Origin: Arachis hypogaea
Taxonomy: Eukaryota > Streptophyta > Magnoliopsida > Fabales > Fabaceae
Length of the DNA: 64,000 nt
Direction of reading: 5' to 3'
Assembly: GCF_003086295.3 (NCBI RefSeq)
Contig: NC_092040.1
Coordinates: forward strand, 55,097,559 to 55,161,558
In this document: piece after piece, positions 11,293 through 22,113 of the stretch
Position numbering within the stretch: position 1 is the first letter of the stretch
How the letters are laid out: the number at the start of each line of letters is the position of its first letter
Position numbers and translations under genes: made by a program
The notes under the pieces: model-generated
What the model saw: the letters and a program-made list of their open reading frames with translations, nothing else
Databases searched by the model: none
Told to the model about the DNA's origin: nothing

Positions 11293-11520
11293 ATGACACC
11301 TAAGGCCAGAGAAACCTCAAAAAAAAGAGAGAAATGGGAAGACAAAAGCTTTCACCTCTGAGTCATGGGAGATGGAGAGATTCATCTCAAGAGTCCATAG
11401 CTTAGTAGTAGAGCATTTGACTGCACATCAAGAGAGCATGAGGAATTCCCTCATCAAGAAATCCCTGAGATACCTCAAGGGATACATTTTCCTCCATAGA
11501 ATTATTGGGAGCAACTAAGG
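11293..11520 (+). pseudogene. ORF2 remnant of element A with tRNA-derived insert
   Basis: The start ATGACACCTAAGGCC matches the ORF2 start of element B (45560 on the - strand). It goes out of frame about 40 bases later. The recognisable ORF2 text SWEMERFISRVH is followed directly by tRNA-Cys-like sequence, then by text equivalent to the ORF2 C-terminal part (EIPEIPQG, NYWEQ). The central ~200 codons of ORF2 are missing. No functional product expected. Confidence 0.6.
11391..11435 (+). other. tRNA-Cys(GCA)-derived segment, copy 1
   Basis: Aligns at about 41 of 45 bases with the 5' two-thirds of plant tRNA-Cys as I recall it: acceptor strand, D-arm (AGCTTAGTAGTAGAGC) and the whole anticodon arm TTTGA-CTGCACA-TCAAG with anticodon GCA. 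The T-arm and 3' acceptor strand are absent, so it is a fossil module and not a tRNA gene. A second copy is at 49867-49910. Confidence 0.7.
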
Positions 11521-12697
11521 ATAGGAGCACCAAAATCACTAGGGATCAAGCAACAGAGGCAAAGAAGAGACATAAAGGAGCTCAAAAAGCACCATTGATC
11601 CTTCAAAAAGGTGCCACCCTCACTAAGGTGGACTCATTCCTTAACTTCCTTGTTCTTATCTCTATTTTTTTATTTTTATGCTTCATGTTTATTTATATTT
11701 GTGTCTTTATTACATGATCATAAGTATTTAGTATCTATGTCTTAAGGCTATAAATAATTCCATAAATCCTTCAACCCTCTTAAATGAAAAATATTTCTAA
11801 TTCAAAAGAACAAGAAGTACATGACTTTCGAAATTGTCCTTGAAATTAGTTTAATTATATTGATGTGGTGACAATACTTTTTGTTTTCAGAATGTATGCT
11901 TGAAGAGTGCATATTTTTTATCTTGTTGTTTATGAATGTTAAAATTGTTCGCTCTTGAAAGAATGATGAACAAAGAGAAATGCTATTGATAATCTGAAAA
12001 ATCATAAATTTGATTCTTGAAGTAAGAAAAAGCAGTGAATAGCAAAAGCTTGCGAAAAAAAATTGTGAATATATATATATATAAGAAAAAGAAAAAAAAG
12101 CAAGCAGAAAAAGCCAATAGCCCTTAAAACCAAAAGGCAAGGGTAAAAAGGATCCAAGGCTTTGAGCATCAATGGATAGGAGGGCCCAAGGAAATAAAAT
12201 CCAGGCCTAAGCGGCTAAATCAAGCTGTCCCTAACCATGTGCTTGTGGCATGCAGGTCCAAGTGAAAAGCTTGAGACTGAGTGGTTAAAGTCGTGATCCA
12301 AAGCAAAAAGAGTGTGCTTAAGAACTCTGGACACCTCTAACTGGGGACTTTAGCAAAGCTGAGTCACAATCTGAAAAGGTTCATCCAGTCATGTGTCTGT
12401 GGCATTTATGTATCCGGTGGTAATACTGGAAAACAAAGTGCTTAAGGCCACGGCCAAGACTCATAAAAGTAGTTGTGTTCAAGAATCAACATATTTAACT
12501 AGGAGAATCAATAACACTATTTGAAATTCTAAGTTCCTATAGATGCCAATCATTCTGAACTTCAAAGGAAAAAGTGAGATGCCAAAACTGTTCAAAAGCA
12601 AAAAGCTACAAGTCCTACTCATCTAATTAGAACTAATATTCACTGATATTTTGAAATTTATAGTATATTCTCTTCTTTTTATCCTATTTGATTTTCA
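11521..12697 (+). other. non-coding 3' region of element A
   Basis: No coding sense. It is collinear with 48682-49690 and 43580-44600 (inverted), including the conserved passage on CCGGTGGTAATACTGG (about 12414) and the AT-rich run near 12070. It is the untranslated tail between ORF2 and the 3' LTR. Confidence 0.55.
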
Positions 12698-12735
12698 GTT
12701 GCTTGGGGACAAGCAACAATTTAAGTTTGGTGTTG
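12698..12735 (+). other. stem-loop plus polypurine-tract-like signal before 3' LTR
   Basis: GTTGCTTGGGGACAAGCAAC (12698-12717) is a perfect 8-bp stem with loop GGGA. TTTAAGTTTGGTGTTG (12720-12735) follows and abuts the LTR start at 12736, where the plus-strand primer tract must lie. The tract is not a classic purine run, but its position is exact in element A and in both LTR junctions of element B. Confidence 0.65.
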
Positions 12736-14390
12736 TGATGAGCGGATAATTTATACGCTTTTTGGCATTGTTTTTAGGTAATTTTTAGTAGAATCTAGCT
12801 ACTTTTGGGAATTTTTTCATTAGTTTTTATGCTAAATTCACATTTTTGGACTTTACTATGATTTTGTGTGTTTTTCTGTGATTTCAGGTATTTTCTGGCT
12901 GAAATTGAGGGACCTGAGCAAAACTCTGATAAAAGACTGACAAAAGGACTGCTGATGCTGTTGGATTCTGACCTCCCTACACTCGAAATAGATTTTCTAG
13001 AGCTACCGAACTCCAAATGGCGCGCTCTTAACGGCGTTGTAAAGTAGACATCCAGAGCTTTCCAGCAATATATAATAGTCCATACTTTATTCGAGATTAG
13101 ATGATGTAAACTGGCGCTCAACGCCAATTCCATGTCGCATTCTGGAGTCAAACGCCAGAAACACGTCACGAACCAGAGTTGAACGCTAAAAACACGTTAC
13201 AACTTGGTGTTCAACTCCAGAAGAAGCCTCTGCACATGTAAAGCTCAAGCTCAGCCCAAACACACGCCAAGTGGGCCCCAGAAGTAGATTTCTGCATCAA
13301 TTATTTACTTCTATAAACCCTAGTAGCTAGTCTAGTATAAATAGGACAGTTTACTATTGTATTAGAAGTCTTTTGATAGTATAGTCTTTGACCACATCTT
13401 TGGACGTTTAGTTCTTAGACCAGGGGGCTGGCCATTCGCCCATGCCTAGACCATCACTTATGTATTTTCAACAGTGGAGTTTCTGCACACCATAGATTAA
13501 GGGTGTGGAGCTCTACTGTACCTCGAGTTTTAATGTAATTACTACTATTTTCTATTCAATTCAGTTTATTCCTGTTCTAAGATATTCATTGCACTTCACC
13601 ATGATGAATGTGATGATCCGTGACACTCATCATCATTCTCACCTATGAACGCGTGACTGACAACCACTTCCGTTCTACCTTAGACTGGGCGCATATCTCT
13701 TGGATTTCTTAATCAGAATCTTCGTGGTATAAGCTAGAATTGATGGTGGCATTCATGAGAATCCGAAAAGTCTAAACCTTGTCTGTGGTATTCCGAGTAG
13801 GATTCAGGGCTTGAATGACTGTGACGAGCTTCAAACTCGCGATTGTTGGGCGTGATGACAAACGCAAAAGAATCAATGGATTTTATTCCGACATGATCGA
13901 GAACCGACAGATGATTAGTCGTGCCGTGACAAAGCATTTGGACCTTTTTCACTGAGAGGATGGGATGTAGCCATTGACAACGGTGATGCCCTACATACAG
14001 CTTGCCATGGAAAGGAGTAAGAAGCATTGAAAGTATAAAAGCAGTATGTTGCAGAGATCCAAAAGGAACACAGCATCTCCATACACTTATCTGAAATTTT
14101 TACCAATGATTTACATAAGTATTTCTATCTTTATTTTCTGTTTATTTATTATTATTATTCGAAAACTCCATAACCATTTATTATCCGCCTAACTGAGATT
14201 TACAAGATGACCATAGCTTGCTTCATACCAACAATCTCCGTGGGATCGACCCTTACTCATGTAAGGTTTATTACTTGGACGACCCAGTGCACTTGCTGGT
14301 TAGTTGTGCGAAGTTGTGAAGAAAGTGCTGAGTTATAAACGCGCATACCAAGTTGAATGCCATTGCTAGAGATCACAATTTCATGCACCA
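12736..14390 (+). repeat. 3' LTR of element A
   Basis: 1655 bp, partner of 3114-4770, starting TGATGAGCGG and ending ATGCACCA, followed by the GTCAG duplication. The TATA box at 13335-13341 and the stem-loop CCTTAC-TCAT-GTAAGG (14251-14266) are kept. Confidence 0.9.
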
Positions 14391-14828
14391 GTCAGATTTT
14401 ATAACAATACTATTTTAACAATTTGTAGTTATATTGGAAAAGATGGAGTCTGAAATCGTGAATAATATTGCTCAAGTTGGTTCTGTATTTGAGTTTTAAG
14501 TCGAGGTTGATCTACTTAATTTATAAATTATAATTTTTTTATGTCTTTAAAAATTATAAGTTTATTGAAATATTTGTAAAATTATATATTTTTTAATATT
14601 TAATAGTTTAATAATTATTTAAAAAAAAAACAAAAATGGATGAACTTAGTCTGACAATTGGCCAATTTGTCATTAAATAAAACGGGATAAAAATTTAGAA
14701 CCACCTCACTAAGCGGAGCGAAATGAACTTTTTGCGGAAAGAGTAAGCCCGTTTGCCACCCTACGTACGTCTGTATATATATATCTGGTGCCTATGAGTT
14801 TAATTGATCGCACAATCAACGAACAACA

Positions 14829-15660
14829 TGAAAGAGCCTAGCAGCGGAAACGACAACAATGTCCAACACAAGAACAATATGGAAGCACTCACAACACAAT
14901 ATGGCAGCAACTATAACAAGCAAATATAGCAAGTAAAGCAATAACAAGAACACACCGAGATTTTAACGTGGAAAACCCCCTCAACGTGAGAGGTAAAAAC
15001 CACGGGTCGTCCAGACCAATGAAATAACTCCACTATAATCAAATGAGGTACAAGAGAGTCTCAAACAAAGCACAAAAAAATGTGCAAATAACCAGCCAAA
15101 ACATCAATGCACCAAAGCTCACAAATAATAGGCAAGAAGATGAAATATACCCAAAAAACAGAGCTGATGTCGAAGCCAATTTCTCCCTCTGCAGACCTCC
15201 AATTAAAATCTTCACCGTTCAGAATGAAGAACAAGATGTGAAGAATCTACAGTCCAAATTTCACGTCGATCCAACGGTGAAAGAATGAGAAACTGCCGTT
15301 CCAAAATTGCTGCTCTGTGTAAAACCGGGAAACCTAATTTCTCTCTTGCGAAACCAATATCTCCTACTGCAAACCTCCAATCAACATCTTCACCGATCAG
15401 AATGAAGAACAAGATGATAAGAACACGCAGTTTAAATTTCAAGCCGATCCAACGGTGAACAACTGAGAAACTGCCATTTGAAATTTACTGCTTTGGGCAA
15501 AAATGGGAATTCTGTTTTTCCCTCTTCTCTCTCACTTGGTGGCTATTCTCTCTCTCTCAAAAAACCTCAAAAAACTAAATTAGGGTTGTGACACTAGGGT
15601 GAAAGAATACACCCCCAAAATGTTGGGCTTGGGCCTCACAAAGGAGAGAAAAACCCAACA
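14829..15660 (-). repeat. 3' LTR of the copia element
   Basis: 832 bp, in element sense starting TGTTGGGTTTTTC and ending GCTCTTTCA. It holds an imperfect tandem duplication of roughly 150-170 bp (about 15170-15315 and 15345-15500), both halves carrying GAATGAAGAACAAGATG and GATCCAACGGTGAA. Confidence 0.93.
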
Positions 15661-15675
15661 AATCTCCCCCTTCTC
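15661..15675 (-). other. polypurine tract of the copia element
   Basis: In element sense, AGAAGGGGGAGATT directly precedes the 3' LTR start TGTTGGG. It is the expected plus-strand primer site. Confidence 0.8.
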
Positions 15676-15677
15676 GA

Positions 15678-18600
15678 CTAGGTGGAGGCCTTCGCCATTC
15701 CGGCGATCAAACAACATGTTTCAAACTTTTCTCTTGACAATGCTTTTGTCATCATATCAGCACCATTGTCATCAGTGTGAACTTTCTCAAGTTCCAACAA
15801 CTTAGAATCTAACACATCCCGTATCCAGTGATACCTAACATCGATATGTTTAGATCTTGGATGAAAAGTAGAATTCTTGGCAAGATGAATAGCACTTTGG
15901 CTATCACACAACAAGACATAACGGTCTTGCTTAAAACCAAGTGCTGCAAGAAACTTCTTCATCCACAACAACTCTTTACATGCTTCAGTTGCTGCAATAA
16001 ACTCTGCCTCTGTGGTAGAAAGTGCAACACACTTTTGTAGCCTTGACTGCCATGAAATAGCTCCCCCTGCAAACTTGACCAAATAACCTGAAGTAGACTT
16101 TCGAGAATCAATATCTCCTGCCATGTCTGCATCAGTAAAGCCAACTAGCAAAGGTTTCTCACCACCAAAACTCAAACTCAAGTTAGTTGTACCTTTGAGA
16201 TATCTCATAATCCATTTAACAGCATTCCAATGTTCTTTACCTGGATTAGAGAGAAAACGACTCACTGTACCAACCGCATGAGCAATGTCTGGTCTAGTAC
16301 ACACCATAGCATACATCAAGCTTCCAACAGCTGAGGCATAAGGAATTTCATCCATTGCTTGTTTTTCCTCATCAGTGGTTGGACACTGCTTGGTACTCAA
16401 CTTAAAATGAGGAGCAAAAGAACTAGCAACACATTTGGCATCATTCATGCCAAACCTTTGAAGCACCTTCTTTATGTACTTCTCCTGTGACAAATAAAGC
16501 TTCTTGGAATCTCTATAACGAGTAATAGTCATGCCCAAAATCTGTTTGGCAGGACCCAAGTCCTTCATAGCAAAGAACCTGCTCAACTGTTTCTTCAACT
16601 CATTAATCCTCAAAGCATTCTTGCCCACAATCAAAATATCATCCACATAAAGCAAAAGAATGATAAAATCATCATCAGAAAATTTTTGCACAAATACACA
16701 ATGATCTGAAGTTGTCTTACGGTAACCATGCTTTCCCATAACAGATTCAAACTTCTTGTACCACTGTCTTGGAGCTTGCTTCAACCCATAAAGACTCTTC
16801 TTAAGCTTGCACACAAAATCTTCCTTTCCTTTAACAAGAAAGCCCTCCGGTTGCTCCATGTAGATCTCCTTATCTAAATCACCATGAAGAAAAGCTGTCT
16901 TCACATCCATTTGCTCAATCTCCAAATCAAGAGATGCTGCTAATCCAAGCACAGCACGAATGGATGACATCCTCACAACAGGAGAAAAGATCTCCTCATA
17001 ATCAACACCTTTTCTCTGGCTAAAACCTCTAACAACCAATCTAGCCTTATACCGAGGCATAGAATTGTGTTCTTCATTCTTGATTCTGAATACCCATTTG
17101 TTCTTCAAAACTCGCATACCCTTCGGTAGCTTCACCAACTCATAGGTATCATTCTCAAGCAAGGACTTCATTTCTTCTTGCATAGCTTTAAGCCATTGAG
17201 CTTTGCTTTCATCTTCAACAGCCTCTTCAAAGCATTCAGGTTCTCCCCCATCAGTCAACAAAACAAACTCATGTGGAGAATACCTTGATGAAGGCTTCCT
17301 CTCTCTTGTAGACCTTCTGAGTGCATTTGCAGGAATTTCCAAAGCTGGTTCTTCATCTTGATCATCATCACCAACTTCATCAAGTATCGGATCAACTGTT
17401 CCATCTTCACCTGCACTTGTATCATGCTCATTATTTTGAGCTTCAACTCTACCATCTTCTACCATAGGCATAGAGGGAGTAATATCCAGCTCAGAAAAAT
17501 CATCACTAGGCTGAACCATTGGCTTCTCCGCATGATCAACATCCTTCAATGTTTGGTCTTCAACAAAGACAACATCTCTACTTCGAATCACCTTCTTGTT
17601 AACAGGATCATAAAACCTGTAACCAAACTCATCCATGCCATAGCCAATAAAAATACATTGCCTAGTCTTTACATCAAGTTTAGATCTCTCATCTTTAGGA
17701 ATATGAACAAAAGCTTTACATCCAAAGACTCTTAAATGATCATAAGAAACATCATTACCTGACCATACCTTCTCTGGCACTTCAAATTGCAAGGGAACAC
17801 ATGGTGTCCGGTTCAAGACATGAACAACAGTGCTCAAAGCTTCACCCCAAAAGGATTTTGCCAATCCAGATTGTGACAACAAGCACCTAACTCTTTCAAC
17901 CAGTGTTCTATTCATCCTTTCAGCCAAGCCATTCAACTGAGGAGTCTTTGGAGGAGTCTTCTGATGTCTTATACCATGCTCTTTACAATAAGCATCAAAT
18001 GGACCTGAGTACTCACCACCATTGTCAGTACGAATGCATTTCAACTTCTTCCCAGTTTCTCTTTCAACAGAAGCTTGAAATTGCTTGAACACATTCAAAA
18101 CTTGATCTTTGGTCTTCAAAGTGTAAACCCATAATTTTCTAGAATAATCATCAATAAAGGTTACAAAATAGATAGACCCTCCAAGTGTTCTTGTCTTCAT
18201 CGGCCCACATACATCAGAATGCACCAAGTCAAGTATCTCCGGCTTCCTTGAAGGTGGATGGCTCTTAAAAGAGACCCTGTTTTGTTTTCCAGCAAAACAA
18301 TGATTGCACTTTTGCAAAGCAACCTTACAACCAGATAAAAGATTCCTCTTGGATAACATATTCATGCCTTTCTCACTCATATGACATAATCTCTTATGCC
18401 ATAAATCAGTTTCATCAACAAACTCAGCAGCATTAACAACATCTTTCACAATCTTTGCTTGAGTTAAATAAAGAGTAGAGTGTCTTGTACCTCTAGCAAC
18501 AACCATGGAACCCTTGGTGAGCTTCCAGCTATCACGAGAAAATGAGCTATCCAAGTCTTCATCACACAACTTACCAACAGAAAGTAAGTTCAACCGAATA

Positions 18601-19685
18601 TCCGGAACATGCTTCACACGCTTCAAAGTCAATTTGGTACCGTTGGAGGTTTCTAAACAAACCTGTCCAACACCAGCACATTTTGCAATACCTTGATGAG
18701 CCATTTTCACATCACCAAAATCACCAGGAGTATAGGACGTAAACAAATCCCTCCTAGATGTAACATGAATAGAAGCACCGCTATCAATCACCCAACTAGT
18801 GCTATTATCAACAAGGTTAACAGATTCAAACTCCTCAACAACAAGAAAATCATCATGAGTTACATTAACCTTGTCTTCCTTGTTACCATCATCTTTATTT
18901 GTGCTCTTGTCTTTACTTGCCTTGGCTTTCTCCTTCTTTAGCTGCCAACAAAATCTCTTCACATGTCCCTTTTGACCACAATGATGACACTCAATATTCT
19001 TATACTTTTCTCGAGACTTGCTTCTGCTTTGATCTCTACCTTTAGGACCTCGACTTTTGCTTCTCCCCCTAGACTCAGAAACAAGAACATCTGAATGTGT
19101 AGTCGATGTACCTTGTGACTTTCTTCTCATCTCTTCATTCAAAACACTACTCTTGGCAAGATCCATAGAGATTACACCATCAGGAGCAGAATTGGACAAT
19201 GACATTCTGAGAATTTCCCACGAGTCTGGTAAGGAGCCAAGAAGTAACAATCCTTGAACCTCTTCATCAAACTTGATGCCCATGGAAGATAACTGATTCA
19301 TAATTCCTTGGAAATTATTCAAGTGATCTGTCATTGATGTCCCATCTGTATACTTCAAAGCCAACAACTGCTTGATCAAAAACATCTTGTTATTCCCAGT
19401 TTTCCGAGCATACAACTGTTCAAGCTTAATCCAAAGGGTCCGAGCATGTGTCTCTCCAATAATATGGTTCAACACATTATCGTCAACCCACTGCCTAATA
19501 TATCCACAGACTTGTCTATGCAACAAAATCCAATCATCATCAGACTTATCATTAGGCTTCTCTGTACCAAAAACTGGTTGATGAAAATTTTTGACATAAA
19601 GCAAATCTTCCATCTTTGACTTCCACAAATCATAATTAGGACCATTAAGAGTGATCATCCTACTAGTATTAGTATTAGCTTCCAT
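15678..19685 (-). CDS. copia Gag-Pol polyprotein (1335 aa), intact
   Basis: A single uninterrupted frame from ATG just inside the 5' LTR and primer site to a stop beside the polypurine tract. Domains in order: Gag (about 1-230) with zinc knuckle [14 protein letters not shown] (233-246); protease active site VIDSGAS (about 299-305); GAG-pre-integrase with an HHCC zinc finger (LWHKRLCH...CNHC, about 429-463); integrase core with acidic residues near 491 (HSDVCGP), 554 (RTDNGGEY) and 589 (GLAERMN); reverse transcriptase (about 850-1090) with the YVDD motif at 1013-1016; RNase H (about 1180-1330) with TDADMAGD and STTEAE. Protease, integrase, RT and RNase H would make and insert a DNA copy. All catalytic motifs seen are intact and the length is normal for plant copia elements, so activity is plausible. 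Confidence 0.95.
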   Translation of the reverse strand: MEANTNTSRMITLNGPNYDLWKSKMEDLLYVKNFHQPVFGTEKPNDKSDDDWILLHRQVCGYIRQWVDDNVLNHIIGETHARTLWIKLEQLYARKTGNNKMFLIKQLLALKYTDGTSMTDHLNNFQGIMNQLSSMGIKFDEEVQGLLLLGSLPDSWEILRMSLSNSAPDGVISMDLAKSSVLNEEMRRKSQGTSTTHSDVLVSESRGRSKSRGPKGRDQSRSKSREKYKNIECHHCGQKGHVKRFCWQLKKEKAKASKDKSTNKDDGNKEDKVNVTHDDFLVVEEFESVNLVDNSTSWVIDSGASIHVTSRRDLFTSYTPGDFGDVKMAHQGIAKCAGVGQVCLETSNGTKLTLKRVKHVPDIRLNLLSVGKLCDEDLDSSFSRDSWKLTKGSMVVARGTRHSTLYLTQAKIVKDVVNAAEFVDETDLWHKRLCHMSEKGMNMLSKRNLLSGCKVALQKCNHCFAGKQNRVSFKSHPPSRKPEILDLVHSDVCGPMKTRTLGGSIYFVTFIDDYSRKLWVYTLKTKDQVLNVFKQFQASVERETGKKLKCIRTDNGGEYSGPFDAYCKEHGIRHQKTPPKTPQLNGLAERMNRTLVERVRCLLSQSGLAKSFWGEALSTVVHVLNRTPCVPLQFEVPEKVWSGNDVSYDHLRVFGCKAFVHIPKDERSKLDVKTRQCIFIGYGMDEFGYRFYDPVNKKVIRSRDVVFVEDQTLKDVDHAEKPMVQPSDDFSELDITPSMPMVEDGRVEAQNNEHDTSAGEDGTVDPILDEVGDDDQDEEPALEIPANALRRSTRERKPSSRYSPHEFVLLTDGGEPECFEEAVEDESKAQWLKAMQEEMKSLLENDTYELVKLPKGMRVLKNKWVFRIKNEEHNSMPRYKARLVVRGFSQRKGVDYEEIFSPVVRMSSIRAVLGLAASLDLEIEQMDVKTAFLHGDLDKEIYMEQPEGFLVKGKEDFVCKLKKSLYGLKQAPRQWYKKFESVMGKHGYRKTTSDHCVFVQKFSDDDFIILLLYVDDILIVGKNALRINELKKQLSRFFAMKDLGPAKQILGMTITRYRDSKKLYLSQEKYIKKVLQRFGMNDAKCVASSFAPHFKLSTKQCPTTDEEKQAMDEIPYASAVGSLMYAMVCTRPDIAHAVGTVSRFLSNPGKEHWNAVKWIMRYLKGTTNLSLSFGGEKPLLVGFTDADMAGDIDSRKSTSGYLVKFAGGAISWQSRLQKCVALSTTEAEFIAATEACKELLWMKKFLAALGFKQDRYVLLCDSQSAIHLAKNSTFHPRSKHIDVRYHWIRDVLDSKLLELEKVHTDDNGADMMTKALSREKFETCCLIAGMAKAST

Positions 19686-19722
19686 TGTTCACAGAATCAC
19701 AAGCCCAGAAAAATACCAACAA

Positions 19723-19734
19723 GCTCTGATGCCA
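19723..19734 (-). other. primer binding site, initiator tRNA-Met
   Basis: In element sense, TGGCATCAGAGC starts 3 bases after the 5' LTR and differs at one base from the usual plant site TGGTATCAGAGC, complementary to tRNA-iMet. Confidence 0.85.
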
Positions 19735-19737
19735 GTA

Positions 19738-20569
19738 TGAAAGAGCCTAGCAGCGGAAACGACAACAATGTCCAACACAAGAACAATATGGAAGCACTCA
19801 CAACACAATATGGCAGCAACTATAACAAGCAAATATAGCAAGTAAAGCAATAACAAGAACACACCGAGATTTTAACGTGGAAAACCCCCTCAACGTGAGA
19901 GGTAAAAACCACGGGTCGTCCAGACCAATGAAATAACTCCACTATAATCAAATGAGGTACAAGAGAGTCTCAAACAAAGCACAAAAAAATGTGCAAATAA
20001 CCAGCCAAAACATCAATGCACCAAAGCTCACAAATAATAGGCAAGAAGATGAAATATACCCAAAAAACAGAGCTGATGTCGAAGCCAATTTCTCCCTCTG
20101 CAGACCTCCAATTAAAATCTTCACCGTTCAGAATGAAGAACAAGATGTGAAGAATCTACAGTCCAAATTTCACGTCGATCCAACGGTGAAAGAATGAGAA
20201 ACTGCCGTTCCAAAATTGCTGCTCTGTGTAAAACCGGGAAACCTAATTTCTCTCTTGCGAAACCAATATCTCTTACTGCAAACCTCCAATCAACATCTTC
20301 ACCGATCAGAATGAAGAACAAGATGATAAGAACACGCAGTTTAAATTTCAAGCCGATCCAACGGTGAACAACTGAGAAACTGCCATTTGAAATTTACTGC
20401 TTTGGGCAAAAATGGGAATTCTGTTTTTCCCTCTTCTCTCTCACTTGGTGGCTATTCTCTCTCTCTCAAAAAACCTCAAAAAACTAAATTAGGGTTGTGA
20501 CACTAGGGTGAAAGAATACACCCCCAAAATGTTGGGCTTGGGCCTCACAAAGGAGAGAAAAACCCAACA
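19738..20569 (-). repeat. 5' LTR of the copia element
   Basis: 832 bp, the same length as its partner and identical by eye except at 20273. It carries the same internal duplication (about 20080-20225 and 20255-20410). In element sense, this copy drives transcription. Confidence 0.93.
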
Positions 20570-20574
20570 CAACA

Positions 20575-22113
20575 CCCGGCTGAAAGGATCAACATATTAA
20601 TCTCGTTGAGTGAGACTAATGGAAATGGATTAAAGCCTCTTAATATGCGATGAAAATGCCGCAATAATTATACGGGCAAACAAGTCATTCAAATGTTATA
20701 TATAATTTTTGTAAACAATATTATTTTATTTGTTCATTAGTGACAAGGAACAAAAGAGGAGGCAACAATGTATAGGCACGACAATGCCTTTGAAAAACGT
20801 CGCCAAACACCATGGTGAGAATCGTATTATGGGTGTGGGTTAAGGTTCAATGTGGAGTTATATGTTATGGTCAATGTTGTGGTCGATCTTGTGCTGCCGT
20901 AGTTGTCATTGTTTTGTTTATTTGATCCATCGGGAGTATCATCCATTGTCATTCTGATGTTTTGGTCCGATTAAGGAAAGGACCGGAGGAGTGAAATTTT
21001 TTCTGAAATAAAATAAGAAAAAAATTAATCGTTTATTTTCAAAATGTTCATTCGGTGAATCTCAGTGTTTTGGACGAAGTTTGCTTAATCCATGGCAAAT
21101 TTCATATAATGCGTGAAGTTCGCCTAACTTCTCGATAAATTTTATCATATCCACCCACATAATACGTGTGTTTAATCAGTTTTAGGTATAAAGGTAGATA
21201 TGGTAAAATTCGCTGAAGGATTAGACTACTGAAGAGTTAGACGAACTTCCCAAATACTGAGGTTCACTTACAGTTTAAGCAAACTTTTCCAAAACAAAAA
21301 AAAAAAAATTAGATCCTAGAAAATAAAGATGAATTAATTTTTTTTATGAAATTAAAAGTGTTTCAATTTTATTTCAAAAAAAATTCTCCGAAGGATTCTA
21401 TAGTTTTTTTATTTAAATAAAAATTAATTATTTACCAATTTAAATACAAATACAAAAATATACTATTTTGGATATTTAGTTATATTTTTGTAATTAAAAA
21501 AATAAAATTAGAAAACTGTATTTTTATACAGTTAAACTGTGAAAATAAAGTAAAATTATCAATTATTTTTGCACACCTATGCTGCTAAGATCAAATTTTT
21601 TTTTCATGTTTTGCAAAATCAGTTTGTATGTATTTGGATAAGACTTGTGTTTGTTGGACTAATAATTCAATGAATAAAATAAAAAAGCAAATAAATTTTT
21701 TATATATATAATGTACCATCAATTTGATATTCCACTAATACTGAAAAAAAAATTTAACAATCAAAATCATTTTTTTCACTTAGATTTAGTCCGAATCAAT
21801 TAAAAACTTCTATATTTGACTTTTGATATATAAAAATAAATTACAAAAAAAAAAGAAATTGAAAGAGTTTTTTTGAGAAGTTTCGAGAAGTCTGGAATGA
21901 AGAAGATGCAGCTCTATGCATATCTATGATGAGAAAATGTAATGAATAATCAAAATTTAAAAGCAAATTATTTTTGCAGTTATAGAATATGAAAACAGGA
22001 GAAATTTTTCTTTTCATTTTCACAATTTAAGTGTTGAAAAAAAGAAAAAGCCTGTGACGCGACGACGTTGATGGAGTTGTTCTTATGTTTTTGTTATTTT
22101 GAAAAATAAAAAT
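20575..22113. other. intergenic, no gene seen
   Basis: AT-rich sequence with no supportable coding frame or RNA gene. There are poly-A/poly-T runs around 21295-21310 and 21595-21605. Confidence 0.5.

Larger units (their letters stand above)
3114..14390 (+). mobile_element. element A: pol-less Ty3-type LTR retrotransposon (FIDEL/Feral-like)
   Basis: Two direct LTRs (3114-4770 and 12736-14390) are flanked by the 5-bp target duplication GTCAG (3109-3113 and 14391-14395). Next to the 5' LTR is a primer site matching the 3' end of tRNA-Asp. Inside are a gag-protease pseudogene, an array of self-complementary words, a broken ORF2 containing a tRNA-Cys-like segment, and a long non-coding tail. No reverse transcriptase, RNase H or integrase motif appears in any frame, so movement depended on another element. 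The two LTRs differ by what looks like a few percent, so the insertion is not recent. A related solo LTR (5803-7326) landed in its leader later. Resemblance to the peanut FIDEL/Feral group is recollection. Confidence 0.88.
942..14762 (+). mobile_element. decayed hAT DNA transposon, split by two retroelement insertions
   Basis: The left end AGGAATGGCAAACGGGC (942-958) and the reverse complement of the right end AGGGTGGCAAACGGGC (14762 backwards) match with one gap and one mismatch. They resemble the common plant hAT end AGGGGTGGCAAACGGG. The flanking 8-mers AAGTATGT (934-941) and ACGTACGT (14763-14770) match at 6 of 8 positions, fitting an old 8-bp hAT duplication. Its own sequence is only about 1.1 kb: 942-1532, 2978-3113 and 14396-14762. 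The rest is inserted retroelement. The GC-rich stretch 1080-1120 is typical of hAT subterminal regions. A short reading frame at 14441-14500 ends after about 18 codons. No transposase is left, so this is a non-autonomous or deleted copy. The family assignment is an inference from the termini. Confidence 0.6.
14829..20569 (-). mobile_element. complete, young Ty1/copia retrotransposon
   Basis: 5741 bp with two 832-bp LTRs (14829-15660 and 19738-20569) and a perfect 5-bp duplication CAACA (14824-14828 and 20570-20574). The LTRs appear to differ at a single base (15364 C, 20273 T), so the insertion is very recent. It has an initiator-Met primer site, a purine tract and one intact polyprotein frame, so it looks autonomous. 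It lies 66 bp outside the right end of the hAT element. The polyprotein order (integrase before reverse transcriptase) is copia. A Tork-like lineage is my impression only. Confidence 0.95.

Noticed and set aside
11391..11435. Functional tRNA-Cys gene
   Set aside because: The T-arm, 3' acceptor strand and Pol III terminator context are missing, so only a fossil segment can be claimed.
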